A DNA stretch of 64,000 nucleotides. It comes from Thermovibrio sp. (GTDB taxonomy: Bacteria; Aquificota; Aquificia; Desulfurobacteriales; Desulfurobacteriaceae). This document shows, in pieces, positions 1 to 9,243 of the stretch; position 1 is the first letter of the stretch, and every line of letters starts with the position of its first letter. Under the pieces are notes generated by a model. It had not been told where the DNA came from and did not search any database. It saw only the letters and a list, made by a program, of their open reading frames with translations. The stretch spans positions 62,001 to 126,000 of the forward strand of contig WFYG01000008.1 in the NCBI GenBank assembly GCA_015490195.1. The letters run 5' to 3'. Position numbers and translations under genes: made by a program.

Positions 1-612
1 GCATCTCTCATAATTGTCCATGGGCTGGGACTTGACGATTGGGCTTTAAAAGGCATTGACAGGAAGAAGGTTCTTGATCTCGGAGAACTTTTTGCCAGAA
101 AGTACCCCGTAGTAAAACAACCGGGATACCACCTCTGGATGAACCCGGTTCTGATGGAGGACGTCTACTTTGAGGTGGCCAAAAGGCTCATAAAGTTTTA
201 CCCGAAAAGGGAAACTTACTACAAAAAGAGAGCCGAAGACTACGCAGCAATGATTGACCAGCTTATAGGAAGAATTGATAACTGTCTGAAGGGAGCAAAG
301 ACAAAAGCGGTGGTTATATACCATCCGGTCTGGAAACCGTTACTTGAAACGTTTGGAATAAAGGTTATAGAAATAGCAAAAACACCTCAGGAGCAGGTAA
401 CCCCAACGAGAATAAAAGAGGTTGTTGAAGAGGCGAGAAAGGCTGGAGCAAAGGTCGTTATAGGGGAACTGTTCTCAGACAGGAAGATTCCACAGCTTGT
501 TGCAAAAGAGATAGGCGGAAGGGTTCTAATTCTCAACCCACTACCCGACAAAGACTATGTGGTGGCACTCTCTGGCTGGGGGGAGAAAATCTGCACTGCT
601 CTCAAGGAGTAA
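1..612 (+). CDS. znuA: Zinc/manganese ABC transporter substrate-binding protein, 5' end outside window
   Basis: The frame is open from base 1, so the signal peptide and first metal-binding residues lie off the window. The visible 203 residues include HGLGLDDW near the start and YHLWMNP at about residue 43, which resembles the metal-ligand His segment of cluster A-I (ZnuA/TroA) solute-binding proteins. The helix rich in Lys/Tyr that follows is typical of the linker between the two lobes. It would deliver a divalent metal to an ABC permease in the periplasm. The stop lies 4 bp before the next gene, so they are probably co-transcribed. Family is fairly secure; metal specificity and symbol are inferred. 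Confidence 0.75.
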   Translation, partial: ASLIIVHGLGLDDWALKGIDRKKVLDLGELFARKYPVVKQPGYHLWMNPVLMEDVYFEVAKRLIKFYPKRETYYKKRAEDYAAMIDQLIGRIDNCLKGAKTKAVVIYHPVWKPLLETFGIKVIEIAKTPQEQVTPTRIKEVVEEARKAGAKVVIGELFSDRKIPQLVAKEIGGRVLILNPLPDKDYVVALSGWGEKICTALKE

Positions 613-616
613 AACG

Positions 617-1186
617 ATGATTTTAATGATAGACAACTACGATTCCTTTACCTACAACGTAGTTCAGTACTTTGGAAAGTTAGGGACAGAGATCGAGGTT
701 CACAGGAACGACAAGATAACAATAGACGAGATAGAAAGAAAGAAACCCGAAGCCCTTGTGATCTCTCCGGGGCCGTGCACTCCTAAAGAGGCAGGAATTT
801 CTGTTGAGGCGATAAGGCACTTTGCAGGGAAACTGCCCATTTTAGGAATTTGCTTAGGCCATCAGTCTATCGGTTTTGCCTTTGGAGCAAAAATAAGAAG
901 AGCTAAAAAACTCATGCACGGAAAGGCCTCTCTGATTCACCACGATGGAAAATTCCTCTTTGAAGGGATGAAGAACCCGTTTTCTGCAATAAGGTATCAC
1001 TCTTTAGTTATTGATAGGGAAACACTGCCGGAAGTTTTTGAGATAACGGCGGAAAGTGAAGATGATAAGGAAATAATGGGAATAAGGCACAGAGAATTTC
1101 CTGTTTTCGGCGTTCAGTTCCACCCGGAGTCAATTCTTACGGAAGATGGAATAAAGATAATTGAGAATTTCCTTAATCAGATATGA
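617..1186 (+). CDS. trpG: Anthranilate/aminodeoxychorismate synthase glutaminase subunit
   Basis: A 189-residue class I glutamine amidotransferase. The nucleophile Cys79 sits in GICLGHQ, and the catalytic His/Glu pair is in QFHPES near residue 169. The N-terminus [11 protein letters not shown] and the PGPCTP oxyanion loop are diagnostic of TrpG/PabA. It releases ammonia from glutamine for anthranilate synthase or aminodeoxychorismate synthase. The ATG at 617 is chosen because it gives the family-standard N-terminus; an upstream in-frame ATG at 557 lies inside znuA. The stop overlaps the next start (ATGA). TrpG versus PabA cannot be decided from sequence alone because the partner gene is not adjacent. 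Confidence 0.9.
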   Translation: MILMIDNYDSFTYNVVQYFGKLGTEIEVHRNDKITIDEIERKKPEALVISPGPCTPKEAGISVEAIRHFAGKLPILGICLGHQSIGFAFGAKIRRAKKLMHGKASLIHHDGKFLFEGMKNPFSAIRYHSLVIDRETLPEVFEITAESEDDKEIMGIRHREFPVFGVQFHPESILTEDGIKIIENFLNQI

Positions 1187-2262
1187 ATATGAAAAAGATA
1201 CTGATAGTAACGGGGGAGCTCTCCGGTTTCCTCTACGCAGAAGAGGTTGTGAAGAAGCTCCCTCAAAACTTCAAAATCTACGGCGTTTACCTGAAAGAGA
1301 TGCCTGGAGCTGAGAGGATTTACGACTCTAAAGAGCTCCTTGCCTTCGGCCTCTTTGAAATTCTCGGGAAACTTCCGAAAATACTAAAGGGAAAGAGGGT
1401 TATTACCGATTTCCTTGAGAGAGAAAAGCCCGATGCCGTTCTCCTCATAGACTTTCCCGGCTTCAACCTGAAAATAGCAAAAGAGGCAAAAAAAAGGGGG
1501 ATAAAGGTTTTCTACTTCATTCCGCCTAAACTCTGGGCATGGGGGAAGTGGAGAGCAAAACAGCTGAGGGAGTTTACAGACAGAGTTTTTGTCATCTTCC
1601 CGTTTGAGGAGGAGTTTTACAGGAGTTTAGGGATAAACGCAGAGTTTGTTGGGAATCCACTCGTTGACATCGTTAAGCCTGAACTCTCCAGGGAGGAGTT
1701 TTTAAAGGAATTTGATTTAAACGGCAATTTTTTCGCCCTTCTTCCAGGGAGCAGGCCTACAGAGATTAAATACCTTTTAGAGCCTCTAAAGGACTTTGCA
1801 GAGAGTTTTGGAGGGAACTGGCTGATTCCCGTTGCAGAGAGCGTTAGGGAGCTCTTTAAAGGTTTTAAATCGGAAAACATAAAGCTGATTCCGGAAAACA
1901 GGCGCTACAGCTTGATGGCATACGCTGAAGCAGGAGTTGTTGCTTCCGGAACTGCCTCTTTAGAAGCTGCTCTTCTGGGGCTTCCGCACGTTGTTGTCTA
2001 TAAACTGAACCCGTTGACCTTTGCCGTTGCAAAGAGGGTTGTTAAACTACCCTACGTTTCTCTTCCGAACCTGATTGCCGGGAGGGAGGTTGTTCCGGAG
2101 CTCCTTCAAAACAGAGTAAACAGAGAGGAGCTGTGGCACACCTTTGAGCTTGTCATTGAAAACAGAGAAACGATGAGGGAGCTCCTTCAAACAGATGTAA
2201 GGTCAAAGCTGAAAGGGGGAGCTGTAAAACTGGTTGTTGAAAGGATAAAAGAGGAGGTCTGA
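1183..2262 (+). CDS. lpxB: Lipid-A-disaccharide synthase
   Basis: A 359-residue GT19 glycosyltransferase. Visible signatures are the N-terminal GELSG, the [10 protein letters not shown] segment, [17 protein letters not shown] and the C-terminal [12 protein letters not shown] nucleotide-sugar site. It joins UDP-2,3-diacylglucosamine to lipid X on the inner membrane face during lipid A synthesis, which implies a Gram-negative envelope. It is slightly short for the family (usually about 380). It starts in an ATGA overlap with trpG; a second ATG two codons on is possible. Its stop overlaps the next gene, so this is a tight operon. Confidence 0.92.
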   Translation: MNMKKILIVTGELSGFLYAEEVVKKLPQNFKIYGVYLKEMPGAERIYDSKELLAFGLFEILGKLPKILKGKRVITDFLEREKPDAVLLIDFPGFNLKIAKEAKKRGIKVFYFIPPKLWAWGKWRAKQLREFTDRVFVIFPFEEEFYRSLGINAEFVGNPLVDIVKPELSREEFLKEFDLNGNFFALLPGSRPTEIKYLLEPLKDFAESFGGNWLIPVAESVRELFKGFKSENIKLIPENRRYSLMAYAEAGVVASGTASLEAALLGLPHVVVYKLNPLTFAVAKRVVKLPYVSLPNLIAGREVVPELLQNRVNREELWHTFELVIENRETMRELLQTDVRSKLKGGAVKLVVERIKEEV

Positions 2263-3362
2263 TGGAGCTCTTCGCAGTTTCACAGCCAGGATTGGAGGAG
2301 ATAACGGCTAAGGAGTTAAAAGAGCTTGGAATAGAGGGAAAAGTAGTTCCCGGTGGGGTAGAGTTTGAGGGGGATTTAAGGGAAATCTACTTAACGAACC
2401 TGTGGCTGAGGAGCGCAAACAGGGTTCTTTTAAGGCTCTGCCGGTTTAGGGCAAAACACTTTGCAGAGCTTGTCAGAAAGGCATCAAAGTGCAGCTGGGA
2501 AGATTACATAACAGAGAACCTGCCCATAAAGGTTCGGGCAACCTCTAAACACTCTAAACTCTACCACACAAAGGCCGTAGAGGAGAGGATTTTAAGGGCA
2601 ATAAAGGAGAGGTTAGGCTTTGAGCCAAAGAGGGCAGAGTATGAGGATGAGGGAACCAGCGTAATAGTCAGGTTTGAGAACGACATCTGCACGATAAGTG
2701 TTAACACCTCGGGAGCTCCCCTCCACAAACGGGGCTACAGGGTCTGTGAGGTTGAAGCACCTCTCAGGGAAAACCTCGCTGCTGCAGTGGTTCTGTTTTC
2801 CGGCTGGAAAGGAAAAGTTCCATTAATTGACCCTTTCTGCGGCTCCGGAACGATTCCAATAGAAGCAGCCCTAATTGCCGGAAACATTCCGCCGGGGAGG
2901 AACAGGAGATTCGCCTTTATGGAGTGGAAGACCTTTGACAAAGAGCTATGGGGGGAGCTCCTTAAAGAGGCAGATGAAAGGAGGAAAAGGATAAACGTTC
3001 CCATTTTGGGTTTTGACATAGACCCTGAAGCTATTGAGTGTTCTGTTAAGAATTCAGAAAAGGCTGGAGTTTCAGAGGTTGTTCAGTTTAAAAACCTCTC
3101 ATTTCCGGAAATCTACTACGAAAAGGCCGTTATAGTTACAAATCCCCCCTACGGCGTAAGGCTTCCCAAAAGGCAGGTAGAAATCCTTTACTCAATGCTG
3201 GGAGATTGGGCAGCCCGCCACTTCAAGGAGGCTGAGATTTACTTTCTCTCTCCAAATAGAAAACTTGCAGAGAGGGTTGGTGAAAGGGCGGAGCTCCTCA
3301 CCTACTTCTCTAACGGCGGCATCACTGTTGGACTTTACAGAGTAGCCTATATTTCCAGGTGA
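2262..3362 (+). CDS. THUMP-domain RNA N2-guanine methyltransferase (RlmL N-terminal-like)
   Basis: A 366-residue protein with an N-terminal THUMP region (about residues 1-165) and a C-terminal Rossmann methyltransferase. The SAM motif DPFCGSGTIPIEAA begins at Asp190 and the catalytic NPPYGVRLP is near residue 296. This architecture matches the RlmL/TrmG10/Trm14 group, which makes m2G in 23S rRNA or tRNA. E. coli RlmL carries a second methyltransferase domain that is absent here. The ATG overlaps the lpxB stop by one base. The exact RNA target cannot be read from sequence. Confidence 0.82.
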   Translation: MELFAVSQPGLEEITAKELKELGIEGKVVPGGVEFEGDLREIYLTNLWLRSANRVLLRLCRFRAKHFAELVRKASKCSWEDYITENLPIKVRATSKHSKLYHTKAVEERILRAIKERLGFEPKRAEYEDEGTSVIVRFENDICTISVNTSGAPLHKRGYRVCEVEAPLRENLAAAVVLFSGWKGKVPLIDPFCGSGTIPIEAALIAGNIPPGRNRRFAFMEWKTFDKELWGELLKEADERRKRINVPILGFDIDPEAIECSVKNSEKAGVSEVVQFKNLSFPEIYYEKAVIVTNPPYGVRLPKRQVEILYSMLGDWAARHFKEAEIYFLSPNRKLAERVGERAELLTYFSNGGITVGLYRVAYISR

Positions 3363-3383
3363 AACTTATCGGGAGGTAGCAGA

Positions 3384-4494
3384 ATGATAGAGAAAGTTCA
3401 GGAGCTCTCTGAAGAGGTTAAACGCCTAAAGGAGAGGTATCAAGAGATAAGGGGGTATTTTTGACATAGAGGGGATGAAGAGAGAGCTCTCTGAGATGGA
3501 AGAGGAGATGTCCTCTCCAGACTTTTGGAACGACACACAGAAAGCCCAGAAGCTCTCACAGGAGAGGAATAGAATAGAAGCGCAGTTAAACGTTTTCTCG
3601 TCTGTTGAGCAGAAAATTGAAGATTCAGAAATTCTCATAGAGATGGCAGAGGAAGAGGGGGACGAGGAGCTCCTTAAGGAAGCCGAGGAGAACCTTAAAG
3701 AAGTAGAAAAAGAGCTCAACGACCTTGAAGTAAAAAAAGTTCTTTCCGGTGAATACGACAAGAACAACGCAATAGTAACAATCCACGCGGGGGCTGGAGG
3801 AACAGAGTCCTGCGACTGGGCAGAGATGCTCATGAGGATGTATCTGAGATGGGCTGAGAAGAAAGGTTTTGAAGTTGAAATATTAGACCTTCAGGAAAAC
3901 GAAGAGGCCGGAATAAAGAGCGCAACACTTCTGATAAAAGGCCCCTATGCTTACGGCCTGTTAAAGTCTGAGCACGGAACCCACAGGCTTGTAAGAATCT
4001 CTCCCTTTGACGCCAACGCCCGCCGCCACACCTCCTTCAGCGGGGTGATAGTCGTTCCGGAAATAGACGATGAGGTTGAGGTTGAAATCAGAGATGAGGA
4101 TATAAGAGTGGATACTTACAGGGCTTCAGGTGCAGGCGGTCAGCACGTTAATAAAACAGACTCAGCCGTTCGTATTACACACATTCCAACGGGAATTGTT
4201 GTTACCTGCCAGAGCGAAAGGTCTCAGATACAGAACCGCCAGAGGGCAATGAAAATTCTAAAGGCAAGGCTCTACGAGCTTGAGATGAGAAAGAGAGAGG
4301 AAAAATTAGCTGAGGCAAAAGGGGAACACAAGAGTATTGCCTGGGGGAATCAGATACGCTCATACGTTTTCCAGCCCTACCAGATGGTTAAAGACCACAG
4401 AACCGGTGTTGAAACTTCAAATGTAAACGCCGTAATGGACGGAGAGATAGACCAGTTCATAGAGGCCTACCTCAAGCAGAAGGCCCGGCAGTAG
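3384..4494 (+). CDS. prfB: Peptide chain release factor 2, made by +1 programmed frameshift
   Basis: RF2 recognises UAA/UGA and hydrolyses peptidyl-tRNA. The gene starts at ATG 3384 after RBS GGGAGG. Codons 1-26 end in TAT TTT followed by an in-frame TGA at 3462-3464; skipping T3462 gives GAC ATA GAG and the remaining 343 codons, for 369 residues in total. This matches the usual RF2 length. The body contains the codon-recognition SPF tripeptide ([11 protein letters not shown]) and the GGQ hydrolysis motif ([10 protein letters not shown]). An internal ATG at 3475 would lose the N-terminal helix and is not the true start. RF2 autoregulates by this frameshift. Confidence 0.96.
3450..3465 (+). 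promoter_or_regulatory. RF2 programmed +1 frameshift site
   Basis: The sequence AGG GGG TAT TTT TGA C has an internal Shine-Dalgarno AGGGGG, a short spacer, the slippery TTT-T and a UGA followed by C, a poor termination context. It is the near-universal prfB recoding signal; E. coli has CTT instead of TTT. Low RF2 favours the shift, high RF2 terminates. Confidence 0.95.
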
Positions 4495-4505
4495 CCGGCC
4501 TTTTT
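4481..4505 (+). terminator. Rho-independent terminator after prfB
   Basis: AGGCCCGGC, loop AGTA, GCCGGCC, then five T. The stem overlaps the prfB stop codon and has one bulged C. It separates the znuA-prfB run from the cytochrome gene. Confidence 0.8.
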
Positions 4506-4558
4506 CTTCTCACACTCCTTTAATATACTGTAAGCTTTCTATAAAAATTTTTTTTATT

Positions 4559-4574
4559 TTCTGAACATTCAGAA
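4559..4574. promoter_or_regulatory. Perfect inverted repeat upstream of the cytochrome promoter
   Basis: TTCTGAA-CA-TTCAGAA, a 7+2+7 perfect palindrome in the 164-bp AT-rich gap between prfB and the cytochrome gene, about 25 bp upstream of the candidate -35. Position suggests an activator or repressor site. The factor is unknown and chance is possible in AT-rich DNA. Confidence 0.4.
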
Positions 4575-4598
4575 TTTATTATCTATTTATACTAAAAC

Positions 4599-4626
4599 TT
4601 GAAATTAAGAAAATAAGAGATAACAT
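4599..4626 (+). promoter_or_regulatory. Candidate sigma-70 promoter for the multiheme cytochrome
   Basis: TTGAAA (4599-4604), 16-bp spacer, TAACAT (4621-4626), 32 bp before the start codon and downstream of the prfB terminator. Hexamer fit is moderate; other AT-rich -10-like sites exist in the gap. Confidence 0.4.
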
Positions 4627-4658
4627 AAATTCTAAAGATTGACTATCTGGAGGGAAAG

Positions 4659-7600
4659 ATGAAAGGGAGGCGATGGAAAGTAACGCTGTCTGCGGGAACC
4701 TTGTTTCTCTTAGGATTATCTACTCAGGGATTGGCTCACCCGGCAGTAACTCTTAAAGACATCAACGGAAACCCCATATCAGAAACGCTGAACCAATCAG
4801 ACACAGTAACAATAGGAGGAATTACTTACGAAGCAGGAAACCCTGTAAGCTGGGAAGTTACCTGTGGTGCCTGCCACAAGGAGATTACAGGAGATGTAAG
4901 CACAGGCCTTCACTCTCCCGGCCCTATCCACGCTGCCTACCACATAGGCAGGGGCTGGGAGGAGATGTCAGACTCCTTTGGTGCCGACAGAGTAAGGGAA
5001 GGTATTGACTGGAGAAAGTTCATCAGGTCTTTAGGCGACGACGGTGCCTGGTGACCACCTTCGTACCGCCAGTTGGCGGCTAAACACCCTGCAAACGACC
5101 CAGGCCTTGCCCCTGACATAAACAACGGCATTGATTACAGGGGTAAAGTAGCCTACGACATGGACATGGGAACCCCCGATAAGGTCTTTACCTGTGCCTC
5201 CTGCCACTCCGGCGGAATTATGACTTTTGACAGGGATACAGGTAAGAGGCACGACGAGATTGAAATCTGGGACGATACAAAAGATGGAACAGGTTTTTAC
5301 TCTAAGGCTTCATATACAGACAGCGAGGTTGACGGAGACCTCTTCTCCTACACTCCAGATGAAGAGGCTCGCGGTTACATAGGAATGCCCCACAAGTTCA
5401 ACTGGAAGAAATCTGGTGTTCTTGATACAGACTGCCTCCTCTGCCACTCTGATAGATCTCTGGCTGAAGAAGAAAACTTAGTTGTTAAAACGACAAACGG
5501 CTGGAGTGCAGCAAATCCAACCCCTGCAAACCCCAGAGTATTTGTATTTGTTAAGAAAGACCCAACCGGAAAGGTTGTTGAAATCTCAATGGGATTCCCG
5601 CCTCAGCTAACTCAGGAAGAGGCCCAGAAGGGCTACACAATAGACTCTGCAGCATTCTACTCAGATCCACTTGAGAGGCTGGTTGCTGTTTACTACGGAG
5701 ATGTTATTCAGAAGGTTATCGGAGCGGAGCTCCAGAACTCTAATGTTGACCCCAGCACACTCAACCAGCAGCAGATGATGGCAATCCAGAGCTTCACAAT
5801 CGGCGTCATTACAGGCTACTTGAAACACGGAATGACGACCGGATTCACAATTCCTTACTCACAGTTGAGTCAGAAGATAGGAGTTGACCTTAAAGACTTC
5901 ACCTACAACGATTCAGACTTCAACAACAGGCTTTCAGGATTCTTCGGTCAGTTCTACCTGGATTTGGGAGCTCCCAACTTCTCAGCCAGAGACTACCTGA
6001 GAAACGCCTTCTACGAGTCAACAACTGAAGGTCAGCCCTACGTTGGAGCTGGCTTTTTCCTGAGGGCGGCATCCCCTCAGAACAATTACACTTACAAAAT
6101 AAGTGATACAGACAAAACTGTTCTGTTTGTAAGGCTTGCAAGGGCAGGGCATTTCTTCGGCTGGGCAGCAACCGGAACACTAATGGCAATAGCAGATCCA
6201 AACGACCCCAGTAAACCTTTGGCCTTTGTAAGACTTGAAAAGCAGAGCGATGGAACCTTTAAAGCAGTTGCCTACTACGCAACAGATGTTGACCTTGATA
6301 ACGTAAAACTTCCCATCCTTGAAACAGACGGCCACTATACGCTAATCCAACCCAATCCTGACACAACAACAGACGGAGTTACAGTTTCCCACAATGGAGA
6401 TAAAGATAAAGACCTCTCCCTCATGTGTGCACAGTGTCACTTTGCAGTTCCGGATACAGAAAACAGGTGGCGGGATCCTTACGGGAATTCCTATCCCAGC
6501 TGGTATGTACGCCGGGGGATCATCGGTTTAGGAGCAGACGTTGTTAAGAGGGCTGCCGTCTGTGCTCCAGATGAGAAACAGAACGACCCCAGCGTAGCTC
6601 CAATAGCAATTACTCCAGATGGAGAGATGCCTCAGTACAACAGCATGCAGGATGCCCAGAACATTACTCAGGGTCTTCCCGTTGGATACGACGTCCACAT
6701 GGCAAAGGACGGCGGAAATCTCTCCTGTCTCTCCTGCCACGGTCAGGACAACCTCTCTGAAGAGGAAAGAGAACACCACAATCCACACAACTTCCTTAAA
6801 GGTAATGACCCTGCAGGTGAGGTTATGCCTGCACTTGACTACAACCCTTCCGTTAGAACCTGTACGAGCTGCCACTGGGGAACAGACGCCAACGCTGCAA
6901 AAGCCCACGAGGCCTGGTTCGGACCGGCAGCGGGAGCCCACATCTCTTCTATAGAGTGTCAGGTCTGCCACATTCCGTACAAGACCTACTGGACATTCAG
7001 GTTCTTTGACGACAGTCTTGGATACGTCAACCAATTTGACGACAGGCTGATGAAGTTTGATAAGTCAACGGGAACCGTTAACCAGTTCCCGCCTGAGTGG
7101 GCAATTCCCGCCTTTGGTCCAACCCCAACCTACGGTCTCAACTTCTCCTACGTAATTGCTCAAACGAGCGACGACGGAGAGGATACTGTTCTGCCTATTA
7201 CCAGCGTGGATATGGATCCTTACAGAGCCCTCATGAGGGTCGGAAACAGCCAGTTTGGACTATGGGAGATTAAACCCGGTCTCTTCCCGTGGCGCTGGGC
7301 ACCGGCAATTATTAAGCGCTGGACAATAGATGACAAAGGAAATCCTGTTCTGAGAGCAGGTCTTATCAACCCAATTCAGGTCTTTACCTGGATGGACGCT
7401 GCAACCGGCAGAGCTCTCTTCACAAGAGAGATGAACATGGCAATAGACGGTGTGGCCTACGACTCAAACGGCAAGCCTTTAGGCCGTTCAACGATTGATC
7501 CTGAAGACCCTGATAAGAGTGTTCCGGGACTTACAATTGACCCGAAAACTGGAAAGATCGCCTTCAAGATTCACTACATTGACGGCAACCCTGGAGGACT

Positions 7601-9068
7601 TCCCGACTACATAGACGACGACGACGGAGACATGGTTCCCGAGATAAGCACAGATGCTGAGTACGAAGCCCTGAAAACTGCTCTCAAACAGATTCTTGAT
7701 CATGAAGACCCGGGCCATCCACACAATCCTGTTATCATGACCTTTATGGCACCCTTTGGAGTTGACCACGGAGTTCTTCCTGCAGAGTACGCTTTAGGCG
7801 CTCAAAGGACAGGTCCCCTTTCCTGTAATGCCTGCCACAACCCTGATGAGAGCAAGAACAGGCTCAGCCCGGCAGTCTGGGAAGGAGATGAAAACGCAGG
7901 TAGGGAAGTTACACTTACTGTAAGAGCTCTCCCTGAGCTTGCCATTAAGGAGTCTAAGGAAAACCACGCCTGGTTTCTGCCTGAAGGGACGAAAATTGAG
8001 GATGGTAAGTTTGTTATTACCCAGGGAGCTCTCTGTCGCGTAACGTCGGTTAAAGTTGAAAGCAAAGACTACGCAGCATTCTTCTTGGTAACTCCAGACG
8101 GAACGGTTACAGGTCCCAACTGGAACGAAATAACTGTTGCGGTTCAACCGGGCACTGTTGATACTCCAACGGCAATAAAAGTTGAAAAGGTTGAGGAAAA
8201 CTCCATAGAGGATTCTGCCCTCTCTGCAGCAAAGTCAGCAGGTCTGGGAACACCGGTTCTTGCCACCGAAATCTACAACATTCATACTAAAACCAACAGC
8301 TTCAACGAGCCTGTAACATTTACAGTTAGATATGATCCGTCAAAAGTTGTTAACAAAGTTGTCGTCCTCGCAAGTGAAGACGGCAAAAACTGGAGCGTTG
8401 TAACAACAACCAACGTTGACCCCAACAACCCGTTCGTCTCATTCGCAAGAACAAAACTTAGCTACTTTGCGGTGGTCGGCGAAGCACCTTCACTTAACAA
8501 CTTCAACATTGTTCTTCCCAAGGAAACAATCTCAAGCAATCAGGGAACTGCTGCCACTTTAACAGTTAACCTAAACGGAGAGGAGTTTAAAGTTGACGTA
8601 CAAACAGAAAACGCTTCTATAGAAGGCGTAGCACCTGAAGATACCGTTAAACAAATTGCAGAAGACAAGAAGATAGCCAAAGTACTGACGCAAATCTCTG
8701 TATCACCACAGGCAGATACGTTCACAATTACACTCTCTAACCTGCCGACAGACGCAGTTACAAACGCAACTGTTGCAACAGACAGAGGAACCGTTACAAA
8801 CATTTCCAGAGACACAGAAAATGGAACAATAACAGCTACAATATCCACTACAACAACCAGAGCTACAGAACCGGTAACGGTTGTAGTGGGAGAGCCTTTA
8901 ACAGCAATCACTCCAGTAGAAACAACAACGGCTACGGTAACCGGCGGAGGCGGAGGAGGCTGTTCTATAGCTCCTGAAACTGCTCCTGCTTCCGGAATTG
9001 CCAGCTTCCTGACGATGCTCTCCGGTATTGCAGGACTCTTTATAGGAAGGAGAAAGAGGAGAAATTAA
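4659..9068 (+). CDS. Giant secreted octaheme c-type cytochrome with in-frame TGA; candidate selenoprotein
   Basis: One continuous frame from ATG 4659 (RBS GGAGGG) to TAA 9068, interrupted only by TGA at 5052-5054; with read-through it gives 1469 residues with Sec at 132. Residues 1-26 form a signal peptide ending LAHP. Eight CXXCH heme sites start at Cys69, 179, 259, 590, 690, 735, 767 and 1056; the first lies before the TGA. The region after about 1080 is heme-free, Thr/Val-rich and Ig-like. The tail GGGGGGC (Cys1435), a hydrophobic stretch and RRKRR resembles a C-terminal surface-sorting or anchoring signal. The likely site is periplasm or cell surface, with electron transfer to a sulfur, nitrogen or metal compound; the substrate is unknown. 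The alternative is a gene broken by a nonsense mutation or base error, but all else in the frame is intact. No recognised SelB or SelA gene lies in the window. Confidence 0.72.
5052..5079 (+). promoter_or_regulatory. SECIS-like UGA plus stem-loop
   Basis: TGA (5052-5054) is followed after 11 nt by the perfect hairpin CCGCC-AGTT-GGCGG (5066-5079). The apical loop begins 16 nt after the TGA and has G as its second base. As I recall the family rules, bacterial SECIS loops lie about 16-37 nt from UGA with G among the first loop bases. The bulged U of the E. coli fdhF element is not evident. A weak outer pairing GGTG (5050-5053)/CACC (5085-5088) is possible. Confidence 0.55.
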
Positions 9069-9071
9069 CTA

Positions 9072-9095
9072 AAGGGGGCTCCGTGCCCCCTTTTT
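9072..9095 (+). terminator. Rho-independent terminator after the cytochrome gene
   Basis: AAGGGGGC, loop TCCGT, GCCCCCTT followed by more T (9072-9095). It lies between the cytochrome gene and the convergent small membrane gene, whose stop codon it overlaps. Confidence 0.9.
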
Positions 9096-9243
9096 ATTTC
9101 TCAGAGAAGATTGCAAGAACGTAAACGGCAAACGCAACCAAAAACAGAATGACGATTAACCACCAGGTTGCTTTAAAAATAAAGCGCTTCCAGTCCCTCT
9201 TTTTGTTCCGTTCTCTATAGTAATCTCTGTCGTAGATTCCCAT
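9094..9243 (-). CDS. Small single-span membrane protein, 49 aa
   Basis: Starts at ATG 9243-9241, sharing one base with the cysS stop (TAATG), so translation is probably coupled. The protein starts MGIYDRDYYRERNKK and has a basic, Tyr/Arg-rich cytoplasmic-looking head of about 22 residues. A hydrophobic helix (WWLIVILFLVAFAVYVLAIF) follows, then a short SEK tail. No family recognised; the charge distribution predicts N-in topology. The compact ORF with a clean start-stop overlap and strong TM segment supports a real gene. Confidence 0.6.
   Translation of the reverse strand: MGIYDRDYYRERNKKRDWKRFIFKATWWLIVILFLVAFAVYVLAIFSEK

Noticed and set aside
4659-5054. Short 131-residue monoheme protein as a separate gene ending at TGA 5052
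   Set aside because: The same frame continues for 1330 codons with seven more heme motifs and no separate signal peptide or RBS; the hairpin favours read-through.
6619-6954. Alternative frames inside the cytochrome gene (both strands)
   Set aside because: They are shadows of the long heme-protein frame; no RBS and biased low-complexity translations.
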